In this document: positions 27,387 through 35,907 of the stretch, one piece after another
Layout: every line of letters starts with the position of its first letter
Position numbering within the stretch: position 1 is the stretch's first letter
Assembly (NCBI GenBank): GCA_963789515.1
Contig: CAWBKW010000009.1
Coordinates: 147,160 to 211,159, forward strand
Origin: JBAXEO01 sp963789515
GTDB taxonomy: Bacteria; Actinomycetota; Coriobacteriia; Anaerosomatales; JAAXUF01
Reading direction: 5' to 3'
Length of the DNA: 64,000 nucleotides
The notes under the pieces: generated by a model
Told to the model about the DNA's origin: nothing
What the model saw: the letters and a program-made list of their open reading frames with translations, nothing else
Database searches by the model: none
Translations under genes and position numbers: made by a program

Positions 27387-27435
27387 GCCGCTCACCTCCC
27401 AAGAGGTCTCTACCCCGCAGGAATCCGAAGACGTG

Positions 27436-28128
27436 CTAGTCGGCCAGCGCCGCGTCGACGGCCGCGAGCGCATGCAGCCTCGCCGAGGGAAACAGCGGGC
27501 ACTCCAGGTCACTCTCGCGAACGAGCAGCTCGATCTCGGTGCAGCCGGCGACCACGCCCTGTGCGCCGCGTTCGCGGAGTCTCGCGATGACAGCCAGGTA
27601 CTCTGCGCGTGACGCCTCCGAGACGACTCCCCGGACGAGTTCGCGGTAGATGACGTTGTGAACGAGCGCGCGATCGTGCTCGTCGGGGACGAGTGCGGTG
27701 ATGCCGGTCTCGGCAAGACGGTCGCGGTAGAACCCCAGCTCCATCGTGTAGCGCGTGCCGAGCAAAGCGACCGTGTCCAGCCCTGCGGCGTGTACAGCGT
27801 CGGCGGTGGCATCGGCGATGTGGAGCAGCGGGATGGTGACCGCTGCCTGAACCCGCGGTGCAACGACGTGCATCGTGTTGGTCGCGATGACCAGCAGCTG
27901 CGCCCCGGCGGCTTCGAGCGCCCGGGCGTCGGCCGAGAGCCGCTCGGTGAGTGCGTCCCAACCGCCCGCCTCTTGCAGCGCCTCGATCTCGGCGAAGTCG
28001 TAGCTGCGGAGGATGAGGTCCGCCGAGTGGGATCCGCCGAGCCGCTCCCGCACGGCGGTGTTCATGACGCGCTCGTACTCGACCGATGACTCCCAGCTCA
28101 TGCCGCCGAGAACGCCGATGCGTTTCAC
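27436..28128 (-). CDS. Aspartate/glutamate racemase family protein (YgeA-like), first catalytic Cys missing
   Basis: A 230-residue racemase-fold protein close to YgeA: IGVLGGMSWESSVEYERVMN at the N-terminus, HIADATADAV in the middle and VVAGCTEIELL near the C-terminus with the second catalytic Cys. The first catalytic position, usually Cys in a CTNTMH context, is Ala here (VIATNTMH). Some relatives with Thr at this site are L-specific, so altered or absent racemisation is expected. The GTG at 28128 is five bases from the DinB stop, so the genes are coupled. Confidence 0.85.
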   Translation of the reverse strand: MKRIGVLGGMSWESSVEYERVMNTAVRERLGGSHSADLILRSYDFAEIEALQEAGGWDALTERLSADARALEAAGAQLLVIATNTMHVVAPRVQAAVTIPLLHIADATADAVHAAGLDTVALLGTRYTMELGFYRDRLAETGITALVPDEHDRALVHNVIYRELVRGVVSEASRAEYLAVIARLRERGAQGVVAGCTEIELLVRESDLECPLFPSARLHALAAVDAALAD

Positions 28129-28132
28129 GAGG

Positions 28133-28645
28133 TCACAGGCCCAGGGCCGCGCGCTTCTCGGCGATCGCCTCGACATGTGACTCGAGGTGATCCACGGCAT
28201 GGTGGAAGAGCCGAAGTAGGGTGAGCCGCCCGACCTCCGAGTGGATCGATCCGCGTTCCCAGGCGCCGGCGGGCAAGCGTTCGAGGTCGGCGAGCATCTG
28301 CTCGCGCTGTACTTCGAGGAGGCGGACGTCGAGCCCCGGGTCGCGCTCCTGGTAGCTGAGCTGCTCGAGATAGGCGATGCCGTTGACTCCCATGAGTAGT
28401 GGCAGGTCGGTCGCGATCGTCCGCTTCATGCGGTCGCACATGAACTGGTCGGCGTCGACGATGTGGCAGACGACCTCGAGCGAGGACATCTTGCCCGGGA
28501 TCGGCCGAGCGCGGAGAGATTCAGGGCTGAGACCCTCGATGGCGGCGCGCAGAACCGCTGCCCCCGCCCGGTATCGAGTCATGAGGTCTGCGATGACGGC
28601 CGGGTTCGCGGCGACGCTTTCGGCGGGCGATTCGGAGTCGGGCAC
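28133..28645 (-). CDS. DinB superfamily protein
   Basis: A 170-residue four-helix-bundle protein of the DinB/YfiT group of metal-dependent thiol transferases. Candidate metal-binding histidines lie in VVCHIVDADQFMCDRM (helix 2) and LFHHAVDHLESH (helix 4), the expected positions. The GTG start at 28645 has GAGAGGAG nine bases upstream. In actinobacteria such proteins often use mycothiol or bacillithiol, but the substrate here is unknown. It is followed at once by the racemase-like gene. Confidence 0.85.
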   Translation of the reverse strand: MPDSESPAESVAANPAVIADLMTRYRAGAAVLRAAIEGLSPESLRARPIPGKMSSLEVVCHIVDADQFMCDRMKRTIATDLPLLMGVNGIAYLEQLSYQERDPGLDVRLLEVQREQMLADLERLPAGAWERGSIHSEVGRLTLLRLFHHAVDHLESHVEAIAEKRAALGL

Positions 28646-28738
28646 GGGTGCTCCTCTCGGCGGGTCGTACTCTCGGAGTGATGATAGCGCTACTCTGTCC
28701 GGAGCCCTTTCGCACGCCCTCGACCCTCGGAGCCTGAC

Positions 28739-29917
28739 GTGTTCATCCTTGAGGACCCCTACGTGTCCGATCTGCTTGCGACCACCGTGGCCGAACTGGG
28801 ACTGCCCGTTCTCGACACGCCCATGGCGCGCCGTCGGCTGGCGGGCTTGCAAGCCGTGCCCCTCTCGGCGGACGACGAGTTCGCCGACGCGGCAGCGCAT
28901 CCGGGCGCACGCCTCTACTCGAACTCGGAGAACGCGATCGGTTGGATCGCCGAGCATCTGGGGGGAACGGATCTTCCGCGCATGATCGGGCTGTTCAAGG
29001 ACAAGGTCGCGTTCCGTGCGCTCGTGGCCGACCTGTATCCGGACTACCGCTACTTCGGGGTGTCGCTTGCCGGCCTGCGCGCGTTCGACCCGGCGACGTT
29101 GCGCGCCCCCTTCATCGTCAAGCCGGCCGTGGGCTTCTTCAGCATGGGCGTCCACGTGGTGGAGTCGGCTGAGGCGTGGCCGGGCGTCGTGGAGCAACTC
29201 GAGCGCGAGGTGCAGGCGTTCGCCGCCGTCTATCCGGACCAAGTGCTGGGTCTCGACCGGTTCGTGGTCGAGGAGGTCATCGAGGGCGAGGAGTTCGCCG
29301 TCGACGCATACTTCGACGCGGACGGAACCCCGGTCCTCGTGGACGTCTACGCGCACCTCTTCGCCTCGGCGGACGACGTGAGCGACCGCGTCTACTACAC
29401 CAACACCGAGACTATCGACCGGCTGGGTCCGTCGGCGATGGAGTTCCTCGCCGAGATCGGGCGGCGGGCCCGACTGGCGGACTTCCCGGTCCATGCCGAG
29501 CTCCGCATCGACGCCGCGGGGCGCGTCGCTCCGATCGAGGTCAACCCGATGCGCTTCGGCGGGTGGTGCGCGACCGACCTCGCACACTTCGCCTACGGCG
29601 TGAATCCCTATCGGTGCTACCTGCTCGGCGAGCGTCCGGACTGGGCGCGGATCGCCGCCGAGACAGGGGGGCGCACCACGGCGCTGATCGTCTCCGACCT
29701 GCCGAGTTCGGTCGATCTGGCGGAGATCGAGTCGGTTGACTACGAGCGCTTTGCAGCGTGCTTCAACAGGGTGCTCGAGCTGCGACCGACCGACTTCAGC
29801 CGCTACCCGGTCTTCGCGTTCACCTTCGTCGAGGTGCCATCCGACGACCTGTCCGAGCTGCATGCCGTGCTCGGCGCAGACCTGACCGAGTACCTGCGGA
29901 TGAGCCCTTCGGGCTGA
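28739..29917 (+). CDS. ATP-grasp domain protein
   Basis: A 392-residue ATP-grasp enzyme forming a carboxylate-amine or carboxylate-thiol bond. It has a KDKVAFRAL substrate region, APFIVKPAVGFFSMGVHVV with the ATP-binding Lys, DRFVVEEVIEGEEFAVDAYF, and the C-terminal metal site PIEVNPMRFGGWCATD (ExN). GTG is the first codon, eight bases after CGGAGC. Substrates unknown; similar proteins act on amino acids or peptides. Confidence 0.87.
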   Translation: MFILEDPYVSDLLATTVAELGLPVLDTPMARRRLAGLQAVPLSADDEFADAAAHPGARLYSNSENAIGWIAEHLGGTDLPRMIGLFKDKVAFRALVADLYPDYRYFGVSLAGLRAFDPATLRAPFIVKPAVGFFSMGVHVVESAEAWPGVVEQLEREVQAFAAVYPDQVLGLDRFVVEEVIEGEEFAVDAYFDADGTPVLVDVYAHLFASADDVSDRVYYTNTETIDRLGPSAMEFLAEIGRRARLADFPVHAELRIDAAGRVAPIEVNPMRFGGWCATDLAHFAYGVNPYRCYLLGERPDWARIAAETGGRTTALIVSDLPSSVDLAEIESVDYERFAACFNRVLELRPTDFSRYPVFAFTFVEVPSDDLSELHAVLGADLTEYLRMSPSG

Positions 29918-29932
29918 CGCCCCGCCGCAGCC

Positions 29933-30211
29933 CTACTGCGCGTTGTCCGCGAACCGCAGCTGAGCGATCGTCGCCGCGATGCCGGCCACGAAGGTCACGA
30001 TGAGCACGACGTAGCTTCCCGACGGCAGGGTCTGGGGCGTGCCCACCATGCCGAGCAGCATGCGGATGGTGGTCGTCTTGCCGGCCCCGTTCCTGCCGAG
30101 GAACCCGTAGATCTCGCCTCGGCGGACGTCGAGGTCGAGCGAGTCGACGGCATGGACGTCGCCGTAGCGTTTGGTGAGCGAACGGGTCGCGATGGCTGCG
30201 TCAGGAGCCAC
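29933..30211 (-). pseudogene. ABC transporter remnant: ATPase N-terminus joined to permease C-terminus
   Basis: A 92-codon open frame starting at a GTG with GGAGGCGA upstream. The first 55 residues are the start of an ABC-2 type ATPase (TRSLTKRYGDVHAVDSLDLD and the Walker A GRNGAGKTTT). Directly after GMVG the sequence changes to PSGSYVVLIVTFVAGIAA followed by a short polar tail, which is a C-terminal membrane helix of an ABC permease. The signature, Walker B and the rest of both proteins are absent, without any stop or frame change at the join. This is best read as an in-frame internal deletion of an ATPase-permease gene pair, or an assembly collapse. Confidence 0.75.
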
Positions 30212-30238
30212 GGGTCGCCTCCATGCCGCATGCCCGCG

Positions 30239-30784
30239 TCAGTCGAGCCAATGAACCTCTCCGCTTGCGAGCTGGTAGGCCGCGCCGATGACTGCGACGT
30301 CGGTCTCCGAGAATCCCGCCTCGTCGAACCATTCGCGCAACTCGACGGTGGACTCGCGCACGTGTTGGTCGACGGCTTCGGCGAGCGTCGGGGCGTCCGT
30401 GTGGATGTGATCGGTCACCGGCGCGAGGTAGGCAGGGGCATTGCCGGCACGCGCGGCCGCTACGGCGCCGCAGTCCTCGTGACCCAGAACGACAACGAGC
30501 CGAGCGCCGAGCTGCTCTACGGCGAAACGGACGCTCGCGTATCCGGCGTCGGAGATGACGTGGCCCGCGCTGCGCACCACGAACAGTTCGCCCGGCCCAA
30601 CATCGAACACCGTCTCCACGGGCACGCGGGAATCGGAGCAGCCCAAGATGACGGCCCACGGTTGCTGCCCGTCCACGAACTGCCGGCGCTCGGCGGGGGT
30701 GGAGTGAGGTCGTTGACGCCCCTCGGCGAAACGCTCGTTGCCGGCGCGGAGCCGATCGAGTGCGATGTCAGCGGGATGACTCAT
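30239..30784 (-). CDS. Beta-class carbonic anhydrase
   Basis: A 181-residue zinc enzyme interconverting carbon dioxide and bicarbonate in the cytoplasm. Zinc ligands Cys49, His102 and Cys105 are in GCSDSR and GHEDCG, and the Asp51-Arg53 dyad is intact. The start MSHPADIALDRL fits the usual N-terminal helix; a longer open frame upstream is not supported by a ribosome site. It follows the metallophosphoesterase on the same strand, 52 bases apart. Confidence 0.93.
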   Translation of the reverse strand: MSHPADIALDRLRAGNERFAEGRQRPHSTPAERRQFVDGQQPWAVILGCSDSRVPVETVFDVGPGELFVVRSAGHVISDAGYASVRFAVEQLGARLVVVLGHEDCGAVAAARAGNAPAYLAPVTDHIHTDAPTLAEAVDQHVRESTVELREWFDEAGFSETDVAVIGAAYQLASGEVHWLD

Positions 30785-30836
30785 GCCTGCGATTGTCGCA
30801 GAAGTCGGTGGAGAGGGTGTCTCTCGAGAGTGCAGC

Positions 30837-31943
30837 TCAGTTTGCCGGGGGCGCGCCGGCCGAAAGCCGATAGCGGTCCACGAGTGCTCCGTACACGTCG
30901 TAGAACTCAAAGTCGAGCGTGGTTGCGGTAGCTGTCAGCTTCTGCGCGCCGAAGCCGGAGTTGTACTGAAACGCGCTCCCGGCCACGGGCCTCGAGAAGG
31001 AGTGGCGCGGGGCCTCGCCGCCCAAGCCGTTCACGAAATAGACCGTCCCGTCGCGAACGATTCGCTCGTACGTGTGAACATGGCCCGAGATGACCGCGTC
31101 GGCGCCCCACGCGGCGAAGGGCCACTGCATGCGGGGTGTGGGCCCGTGGACGTTGTCCGACGAATAGGGCGGATGATGCGCGAAGACGATATTCCAGGGC
31201 GAGGTGGAGGCGGCCAGCTGTTCCCGCAGCCACTGCGCTTGCCGCGACGTGGCGTTCGTGCCGTCGGGTTCCTGCGGGTTGGAGTTGAGCACGAAGACAT
31301 GCACCGGTCCCTGGACGAAATCGTAGTAGCGCTCGTTGCCGGAGGTGCTCGTGAATCCCGCCCCGGGCAGGGTGAAGTAGTTCAGGTACGTCTCAAGCGA
31401 AGGTGTGGCGTCGGTGTAGTCGTGGTTTCCGAGAATGGGGAAGAAGCCGTTGACCGCGGCGGTGCCGGTGGTCTGACCGGCGCCCCCGGCCGGCACACCC
31501 TTCATCCATGCGCCGTAGTACACGCCTGCTGACTTCTCGTACTTGTTCATCCCCCTGCCGCCGGCCTCGTTGTAGTAGTTGTCCCCGGCGGTCACCACGA
31601 AGTCCGGATTCTGAGACGACACAAGCTTGGAGACGGCGAGCTCATTCTCGTCAGCCACGCCGTAGTCGCCGATCACGGCGAACGTCTTGGCACCCTGAAC
31701 GGCCGACGCGGGGCCGGTCGCAGAATCGGAACCGGAGGACGATCGGTTCGGCACGCTCGTCGTCGAACGAGGCGCGCAACCCGCCGAAGTGGTGAGTCCG
31801 GCGAGCAGCAGGCACATCGGCAGAACAAGTGAAGGGGCCCAGCGTTTCGTCGCCCTCTCCCTCCATGCTCGACCGGCCGATACGGGCGGCGGGCCGCGAT
31901 GCGAGGCCCACCACACAGTATGACCGAGAGAGGGCACGGGCAT
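30837..31943 (-). CDS. Secreted calcineurin-like metallophosphoesterase (lipoprotein)
   Basis: A binuclear metal phosphoesterase of the purple-acid-phosphatase/alkaline phosphodiesterase type. Metal-site motifs occur in order: IGDYG, TAGDNYY, GNHDY, FAHHPPY and SGHVHTYER. A hydrophobic stretch ends in TTSAGC, a lipobox, so the enzyme is probably anchored outside the cell. The start is uncertain: ATG 31943 is chosen, and a GTG at 31916 is possible, because neither has a good ribosome site and the signal begins well inside the frame. It may scavenge phosphate from organic esters. Confidence 0.83.
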   Translation of the reverse strand: MPVPSLGHTVWWASHRGPPPVSAGRAWRERATKRWAPSLVLPMCLLLAGLTTSAGCAPRSTTSVPNRSSSGSDSATGPASAVQGAKTFAVIGDYGVADENELAVSKLVSSQNPDFVVTAGDNYYNEAGGRGMNKYEKSAGVYYGAWMKGVPAGGAGQTTGTAAVNGFFPILGNHDYTDATPSLETYLNYFTLPGAGFTSTSGNERYYDFVQGPVHVFVLNSNPQEPDGTNATSRQAQWLREQLAASTSPWNIVFAHHPPYSSDNVHGPTPRMQWPFAAWGADAVISGHVHTYERIVRDGTVYFVNGLGGEAPRHSFSRPVAGSAFQYNSGFGAQKLTATATTLDFEFYDVYGALVDRYRLSAGAPPAN

Positions 31944-32027
31944 GTCCCCGGCTGGGAAGAGGAACCGTGTGCTCGCGAGTCGCGTTCGCCGGCGTAGGGC
32001 ATACACACTCCTAGGGGGCTCCGACAC

Positions 32028-32426
32028 ATGGAGGGGTCGGTCGCCAGGGGATCGACGCAGCCCAGCCCCGAGAATGTCGATGGCCGGGAGGTTACCTTGG
32101 AAGACGCCAGCTCGAACGGCAACGCTGAAGCGGGGGTCATCTCGGTGCGGGTCTTTGGCAGTCTGCGTCCTTCTCGGACGGATCTAGGGCTGCCCCACGA
32201 GTTCACGGCCCAGGTGCCTGCCGAGGGGATTGCGGCTCGCGAGTTGGCGGAGTCCTTCGGGTTGCCGACGGAGCGCGTCGAAGGCGTCTTCGTGAACCAT
32301 ACCGTTCGGGGGCTCGGAGTGCGGGTCATGCCGGGGGACTGCATCGGGTTCGTGCCCAACGATATCCCCGGGCCACACCGCCTCTATCTCGGGCTCTACA
32401 GTGCCGGCAAGGACGACAACTTCTAG
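32028..32426 (+). CDS. MoaD/ThiS-like ubiquitin-fold protein without GG terminus
   Basis: A protein of about 132 residues. The C-terminal 85 residues have the beta-grasp pattern of sulfur carriers (ISVRVFGSLRPSR, FGLPTERVEGVFVNHTVRG, VMPGDCIGFVPNDIPGP). The terminal Gly-Gly needed for sulfur transfer is absent; the protein ends LYSAGKDDNF. The N-terminal 45 residues are low-complexity and may not be translated. Such stand-alone MoaD-like domains occur near tungsten or molybdenum enzymes, but none is adjacent. Confidence 0.6.
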   Translation: MEGSVARGSTQPSPENVDGREVTLEDASSNGNAEAGVISVRVFGSLRPSRTDLGLPHEFTAQVPAEGIAARELAESFGLPTERVEGVFVNHTVRGLGVRVMPGDCIGFVPNDIPGPHRLYLGLYSAGKDDNF

Positions 32427-32540
32427 CCCCATCTGTCACCGCAGGACCGGTATGTCGGCCACGATTCCGCCCGCCGACTGACTCGACGCCGCATGACGGC
32501 CTCACGCCGCTGGCCGCGTTTGTGCGACAGTGTTTGAACC

Positions 32541-33350
32541 ATGCGAGCCTACTGGATTCTTGGAGTGGCAATCTCGGTTGCGGTCGCGGCTCTGCTTGTC
32601 TTCACCGCGGCGGCTCCCGGACCTCGCCTTGTGTTCGCCGACGAGTTCGACGGCGAACTGCGACCTTCCGCCTGGGCCAGACTCACTCCCTGGGGCACCC
32701 GGTACACGAAGCGCGAGCGCCAGTACTACGACCCGGCGAACGCGACGGTCTCGGGTGGAGCGCTGCACTTGGAGTCCGAACGCCGCTCGACTCACGGGTA
32801 CCTGTACGCTTCGGGCATCGTGACCAGTCTGCCGCATCCGCAGTTCTCGTACGGCTACTTCGAGATTCGGGCGAAGCTGCCAAAGGGCCGGGGAATCTGG
32901 CCGGCCTTCTGGCTGACCGACGATCGCACGCTCGAGATCGATGGTTTCGAGATGCTGGGCGATCGGCCCACGCGCCAGTACATGACGCTTCACGAGGGCG
33001 GCAGGGTGGTCCACCAGGGCGTTTTCGACGGTCCGGACTTCTCGGACGGCTATCACACGTACGGGATCGACTGGCAGCCGACGCACGTCCGCTGGTACAT
33101 CGACGGCGTGCTCCGGTCCGCCTATGAGCGTGAGACGCCCGCCGCGAGGCTGTGGATCTGTCTCAACACCGCGGTAGGTGGCAAGTGGCCGGGGTTGCCC
33201 GACGATTCGACGCAGTTCCCGCAGACCTACGACATCGACTACGTTCGCGTCTACGACACGATGCCTGATGCCCCGAACCAGGCGCGGCGAGCGCCGAGTC
33301 CACGGAGCATCGCCGGACGAACGCCCGGCGCGGGCGCCCCCTCTCAGTAG
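32541..33350 (+). CDS. Secreted GH16 glycanase
   Basis: A 269-residue single-domain GH16 enzyme with an N-terminal signal or anchor helix (MRAYWILGVAISVAVAALL). The catalytic domain runs LVFADEFDGELRPSAW, FEIRAKLPKGRGIWPAFW, the active site EIDGFEMLGD and YDIDYVRVYDT. It is much more similar to the catalytic domain of the 5582-7362 gene than to the one at 16271-17220, so a local duplication is likely. This copy has no accessory repeats and no frameshift. Its end overlaps the convergent AlkZ-like gene by seven bases. Confidence 0.9.
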   Translation: MRAYWILGVAISVAVAALLVFTAAAPGPRLVFADEFDGELRPSAWARLTPWGTRYTKRERQYYDPANATVSGGALHLESERRSTHGYLYASGIVTSLPHPQFSYGYFEIRAKLPKGRGIWPAFWLTDDRTLEIDGFEMLGDRPTRQYMTLHEGGRVVHQGVFDGPDFSDGYHTYGIDWQPTHVRWYIDGVLRSAYERETPAARLWICLNTAVGGKWPGLPDDSTQFPQTYDIDYVRVYDTMPDAPNQARRAPSPRSIAGRTPGAGAPSQ

Positions 33351-34468
33351 GCGACGCTGGCCGAGAGCCCCAAGTAGTCCCCGTAGCGCTCGGCCGCCTC
33401 GGCCAGGCCGGCCTTCTCGGCGGCGGTGAGCTTTCGGAACGTCCGGAGGGCGATGTCGACGTGATCACGGCGGAGGGTCCGCTTCCACGTGCCGACGACC
33501 CTCCCACCGATGACGACCGTCGCCGAGAACATCCCGTTGGCCGAGATGGTCGCCGCATACGACTCGCGAGTCCCACCGAGCTGCAGCGAGCGATCGGTGT
33601 AGCCCAGCAGGTACTCATCGAAACCGGGGAGCAGATGGACCGCGGCGCTCGAGCTGCGTGATGTGCCGGCCGAGTCTGCCGGCGACCAGTACTCGATGCC
33701 GTCAACCTTCTCTTGCCGGAGGACGCCGTTCGCTCCCACGATTCCGGCCGAGGCCTCGGTCCTCGTGATGCCGGCCCACCACGCGAAGTCCGCGACCGTG
33801 GCGGGCCCGCGCGCAGCGAAATAGCGCGACGCGAGCTCGGCGAGGGCGGCGGAGCGGTCGAACACGGGCTCCTCGGAGCGTGGGACCCAGTCGTCGAGCA
33901 GGACGAAGGTCTGCTGCCTGTCGACCCTGGGGCCGAAACAGAGTAGCGCCTGCTGGGCGAGCGTCCACAGCACGTGGTAGCCGCGCTGGCCCGTCGTGTC
34001 GATGCCGTGGGTCTCGAGCAGCGCCAGCATCTGGGTTCGGCTCAGGGCGCGCCCACCGGACAGCGCCTCGGAGAAGAGGGCGCGGGCACGCTCGATGGTG
34101 TTGTCGGTGATGCCGAGCTGCGAGTGACGGGTCTTCGCCCGCGCGATGACTCTCGGGGCGAGCAGTGCGAGCATCCAGCGCACGTCGTTCGGGGCGAGGA
34201 AGTGCAGCGTGCCGCGCATCGGCCACGTGCGGACGATGCGGCGTTCGGCAAGGGCGCGCTCGACCTCGGCGACCGTGCAGCCCTCTCCCGAGCGCAAGCC
34301 GATCGACCACAGCGCGCCGGCGTAGTCCTGCGCCTGCATCGCGCACATCCGCGCCACGACGCCGGCGGGATCGGCAGCGACACCCGACGCCGCCGGTGCG
34401 TCGTCGTTCGGGTGCTCGATCGACTGGCGCCGGAGGCGCTGGCCGAGGATCTCGTCGGGGCTCGGCAT
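33344..34468 (-). CDS. Winged-helix AlkZ-like DNA glycosylase family protein
   Basis: A 374-residue member of the winged-helix DNA-binding (AlkZ/YcaQ) family. The catalytic-type Q-x-Q motif is seen in CAMQAQDYAGALWSIG, followed by ERRIVRTWPMRGTLHFL, which is diagnostic for this family, and a C-terminal LLPGFDEYLLGYTDRS. AlkZ enzymes remove bulky alkyl lesions and interstrand cross-links and are often linked to self-resistance, but no toxin cluster is adjacent here, so a housekeeping repair role is more likely. It is 12 bases from the SRPBCC gene. Confidence 0.85.
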   Translation of the reverse strand: MPSPDEILGQRLRRQSIEHPNDDAPAASGVAADPAGVVARMCAMQAQDYAGALWSIGLRSGEGCTVAEVERALAERRIVRTWPMRGTLHFLAPNDVRWMLALLAPRVIARAKTRHSQLGITDNTIERARALFSEALSGGRALSRTQMLALLETHGIDTTGQRGYHVLWTLAQQALLCFGPRVDRQQTFVLLDDWVPRSEEPVFDRSAALAELASRYFAARGPATVADFAWWAGITRTEASAGIVGANGVLRQEKVDGIEYWSPADSAGTSRSSSAAVHLLPGFDEYLLGYTDRSLQLGGTRESYAATISANGMFSATVVIGGRVVGTWKRTLRRDHVDIALRTFRKLTAAEKAGLAEAAERYGDYLGLSASVAY

Positions 34469-34480
34469 CCCGATGCCGCG

Positions 34481-34912
34481 TCAGGACTTCTCGGCGAAGG
34501 CCTTGAAGCGCTCCATGATGTCGAGCGACTCCTTCTTGAAGGAGCCCTCGAGCATCCCGAGCGCCTTTCTCACGCCGGTGAACCGAAACTCGTTGTCCGA
34601 GACCCAGCGTGTGGTCTGCGGAGACTCGGCGATGAACGCGTTGGCGTTCCGGTTCCAGACGCCGTGTGTCTCGTAGACCACGGTGAGTGCGTCAGGCAGA
34701 GCGTTGCTCTCGACGGTCTCGGTCATGCCGGTCACGCGGTTGCCCGCCCGTGTGGTGAGTTCGGCCTTCGCGCCGGTCTGTGCCTGTTCTCCGCTCACGA
34801 GTTCGTAGCATTCGAGCCCCGGTTGCCAATCGACGAAATGGGTTGGATCGATGAACAACGCCACGACCTTCTCGCGCGGAGCGTTGATCGTCACCTCCAG
34901 CGTGTACTGCAT
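34481..34912 (-). CDS. SRPBCC (polyketide cyclase-like) protein
   Basis: A 143-residue protein with the START-like hydrophobic-ligand fold: MQYTLEVTINAPREKVVALF at the N-terminus, the usual central strand region and a long C-terminal helix (LDIMERFKAFAEKS). The start is chosen at the ATG that follows GTGAGGTC. The upstream ACT-domain gene stops nine bases before it, so the two are probably co-transcribed. Ligand unknown. Confidence 0.85.
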   Translation of the reverse strand: MQYTLEVTINAPREKVVALFIDPTHFVDWQPGLECYELVSGEQAQTGAKAELTTRAGNRVTGMTETVESNALPDALTVVYETHGVWNRNANAFIAESPQTTRWVSDNEFRFTGVRKALGMLEGSFKKESLDIMERFKAFAEKS

Positions 34913-34920
34913 GACCTCAC

Positions 34921-35325
34921 CTACAGACTCTCGAGGAGTCCCACGACGTCGACCTCGCACGCCGCCGTCAGCACCAGCATCACCTTGTCAGCTCCGTCGA
35001 TGGAGGTCGCGAAGACCTGGCTGACGTTGATGTTGTTGTCGGCGAGCACGCGCGCGATGGCCGCAAGCTCGCCAGGCTCGTTGGGAACCTCGGCGACGAC
35101 GACCGAGCGCATATCCGACTCGCCGCCGAGTGGTTCCAGCGCCTCATACGCGAGCTTGTTGTTGCTGGTGATCATCAGGAACTCGCCCATGTCGCCCTTG
35201 TCGTACGCGCCGATCGCGAGGATGTTGACTCCCGCGTTGTTGAGCGCCTCGGTGACGTCGGCGAGCAGCCCGACGCGCGTGGGCGCCTTGAACAGTACTT
35301 CGTTGCGAATCTGAACCTTGGCCAT
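34921..35325 (-). CDS. Tandem ACT-domain protein
   Basis: A 134-residue protein made of two ACT domains: the first around NEVLFKAPTRVGLLADVTEALNN and the second around VVVAEVPNEPGELAAIARVLAD. Each has the helix-1 glycine of ligand-binding ACT modules. It has no catalytic domain, so it is probably an amino-acid sensor acting on another protein. GGAGGTTGCGCC precedes the ATG. It begins a three-gene minus-strand run with the SRPBCC and AlkZ-like genes. Confidence 0.85.
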   Translation of the reverse strand: MAKVQIRNEVLFKAPTRVGLLADVTEALNNAGVNILAIGAYDKGDMGEFLMITSNNKLAYEALEPLGGESDMRSVVVAEVPNEPGELAAIARVLADNNINVSQVFATSIDGADKVMLVLTAACEVDVVGLLESL

Positions 35326-35456
35326 GGCGCAACCTCCGGATGTCGTGGGCTCGTGAGATGTCTATACCGCCGACGAGGCCGCGCGAATCGTGTTCAGGCG
35401 AGCGAAGGGGTACACACGATGTACTGATGGCCGCGAGCAGCTCGGGAGGTGCCCAA

Positions 35457-35876
35457 GTGTCGAACACCGGCGCGCATGGTTCAGGTACCCGCGAGGACCC
35501 GTGGATCCTCAAGACCCCGAGCGGGTCCTCGGAGTACCGGATGTATCGCGATGAGGAGGCCGATCCACCCGCCATCGTGTGTGTCGTGGGCAAGACCGTG
35601 CTGGGGTATCGGTTGCGGGCGATCGACGACCTGCACGCGATGCTGAAGGAGCGTGGTGACTGGGTGATGCTCGGGAGCGCGGACGAGCAGAAGCCCGCTG
35701 CCGAGGGCACCGTCGAGGCCTGGGCGCGATCCGCGGACAACCCGGTCGGCGGCTGGTACGGCCTGAAGAAGGGGCTCCGCGGCAGGTTCGGCATGTATAT
35801 GCCGCCCCTGCTCGAAGCCCTCGGACTCGCGGAACTCGAGCACAACGCGCGCAACAACCGTATGCGGGCGCTCTAG
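35457..35876 (+). CDS. Conserved hypothetical protein (DUF6855-like)
   Basis: A 139-residue protein with strongly conserved-looking segments: TREDPWILKTPSGSSEY, RAIDDLHAMLKERGDW, ADEQKPAAEGTVEAW, NPVGGWYGLKKGLRGRFGMY and EHNARNNRMRAL. I recognise this as the DUF6855 type; no biochemical function is known to me. The GTG at 35457 is chosen because GGGAGG lies seven bases upstream; an ATG at 35427 is the alternative. Confidence 0.75.
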   Translation: MSNTGAHGSGTREDPWILKTPSGSSEYRMYRDEEADPPAIVCVVGKTVLGYRLRAIDDLHAMLKERGDWVMLGSADEQKPAAEGTVEAWARSADNPVGGWYGLKKGLRGRFGMYMPPLLEALGLAELEHNARNNRMRAL

Positions 35877-35907
35877 GACGGAGGGGCGGCCCGCCTCGGG
35901 TTGGCGA

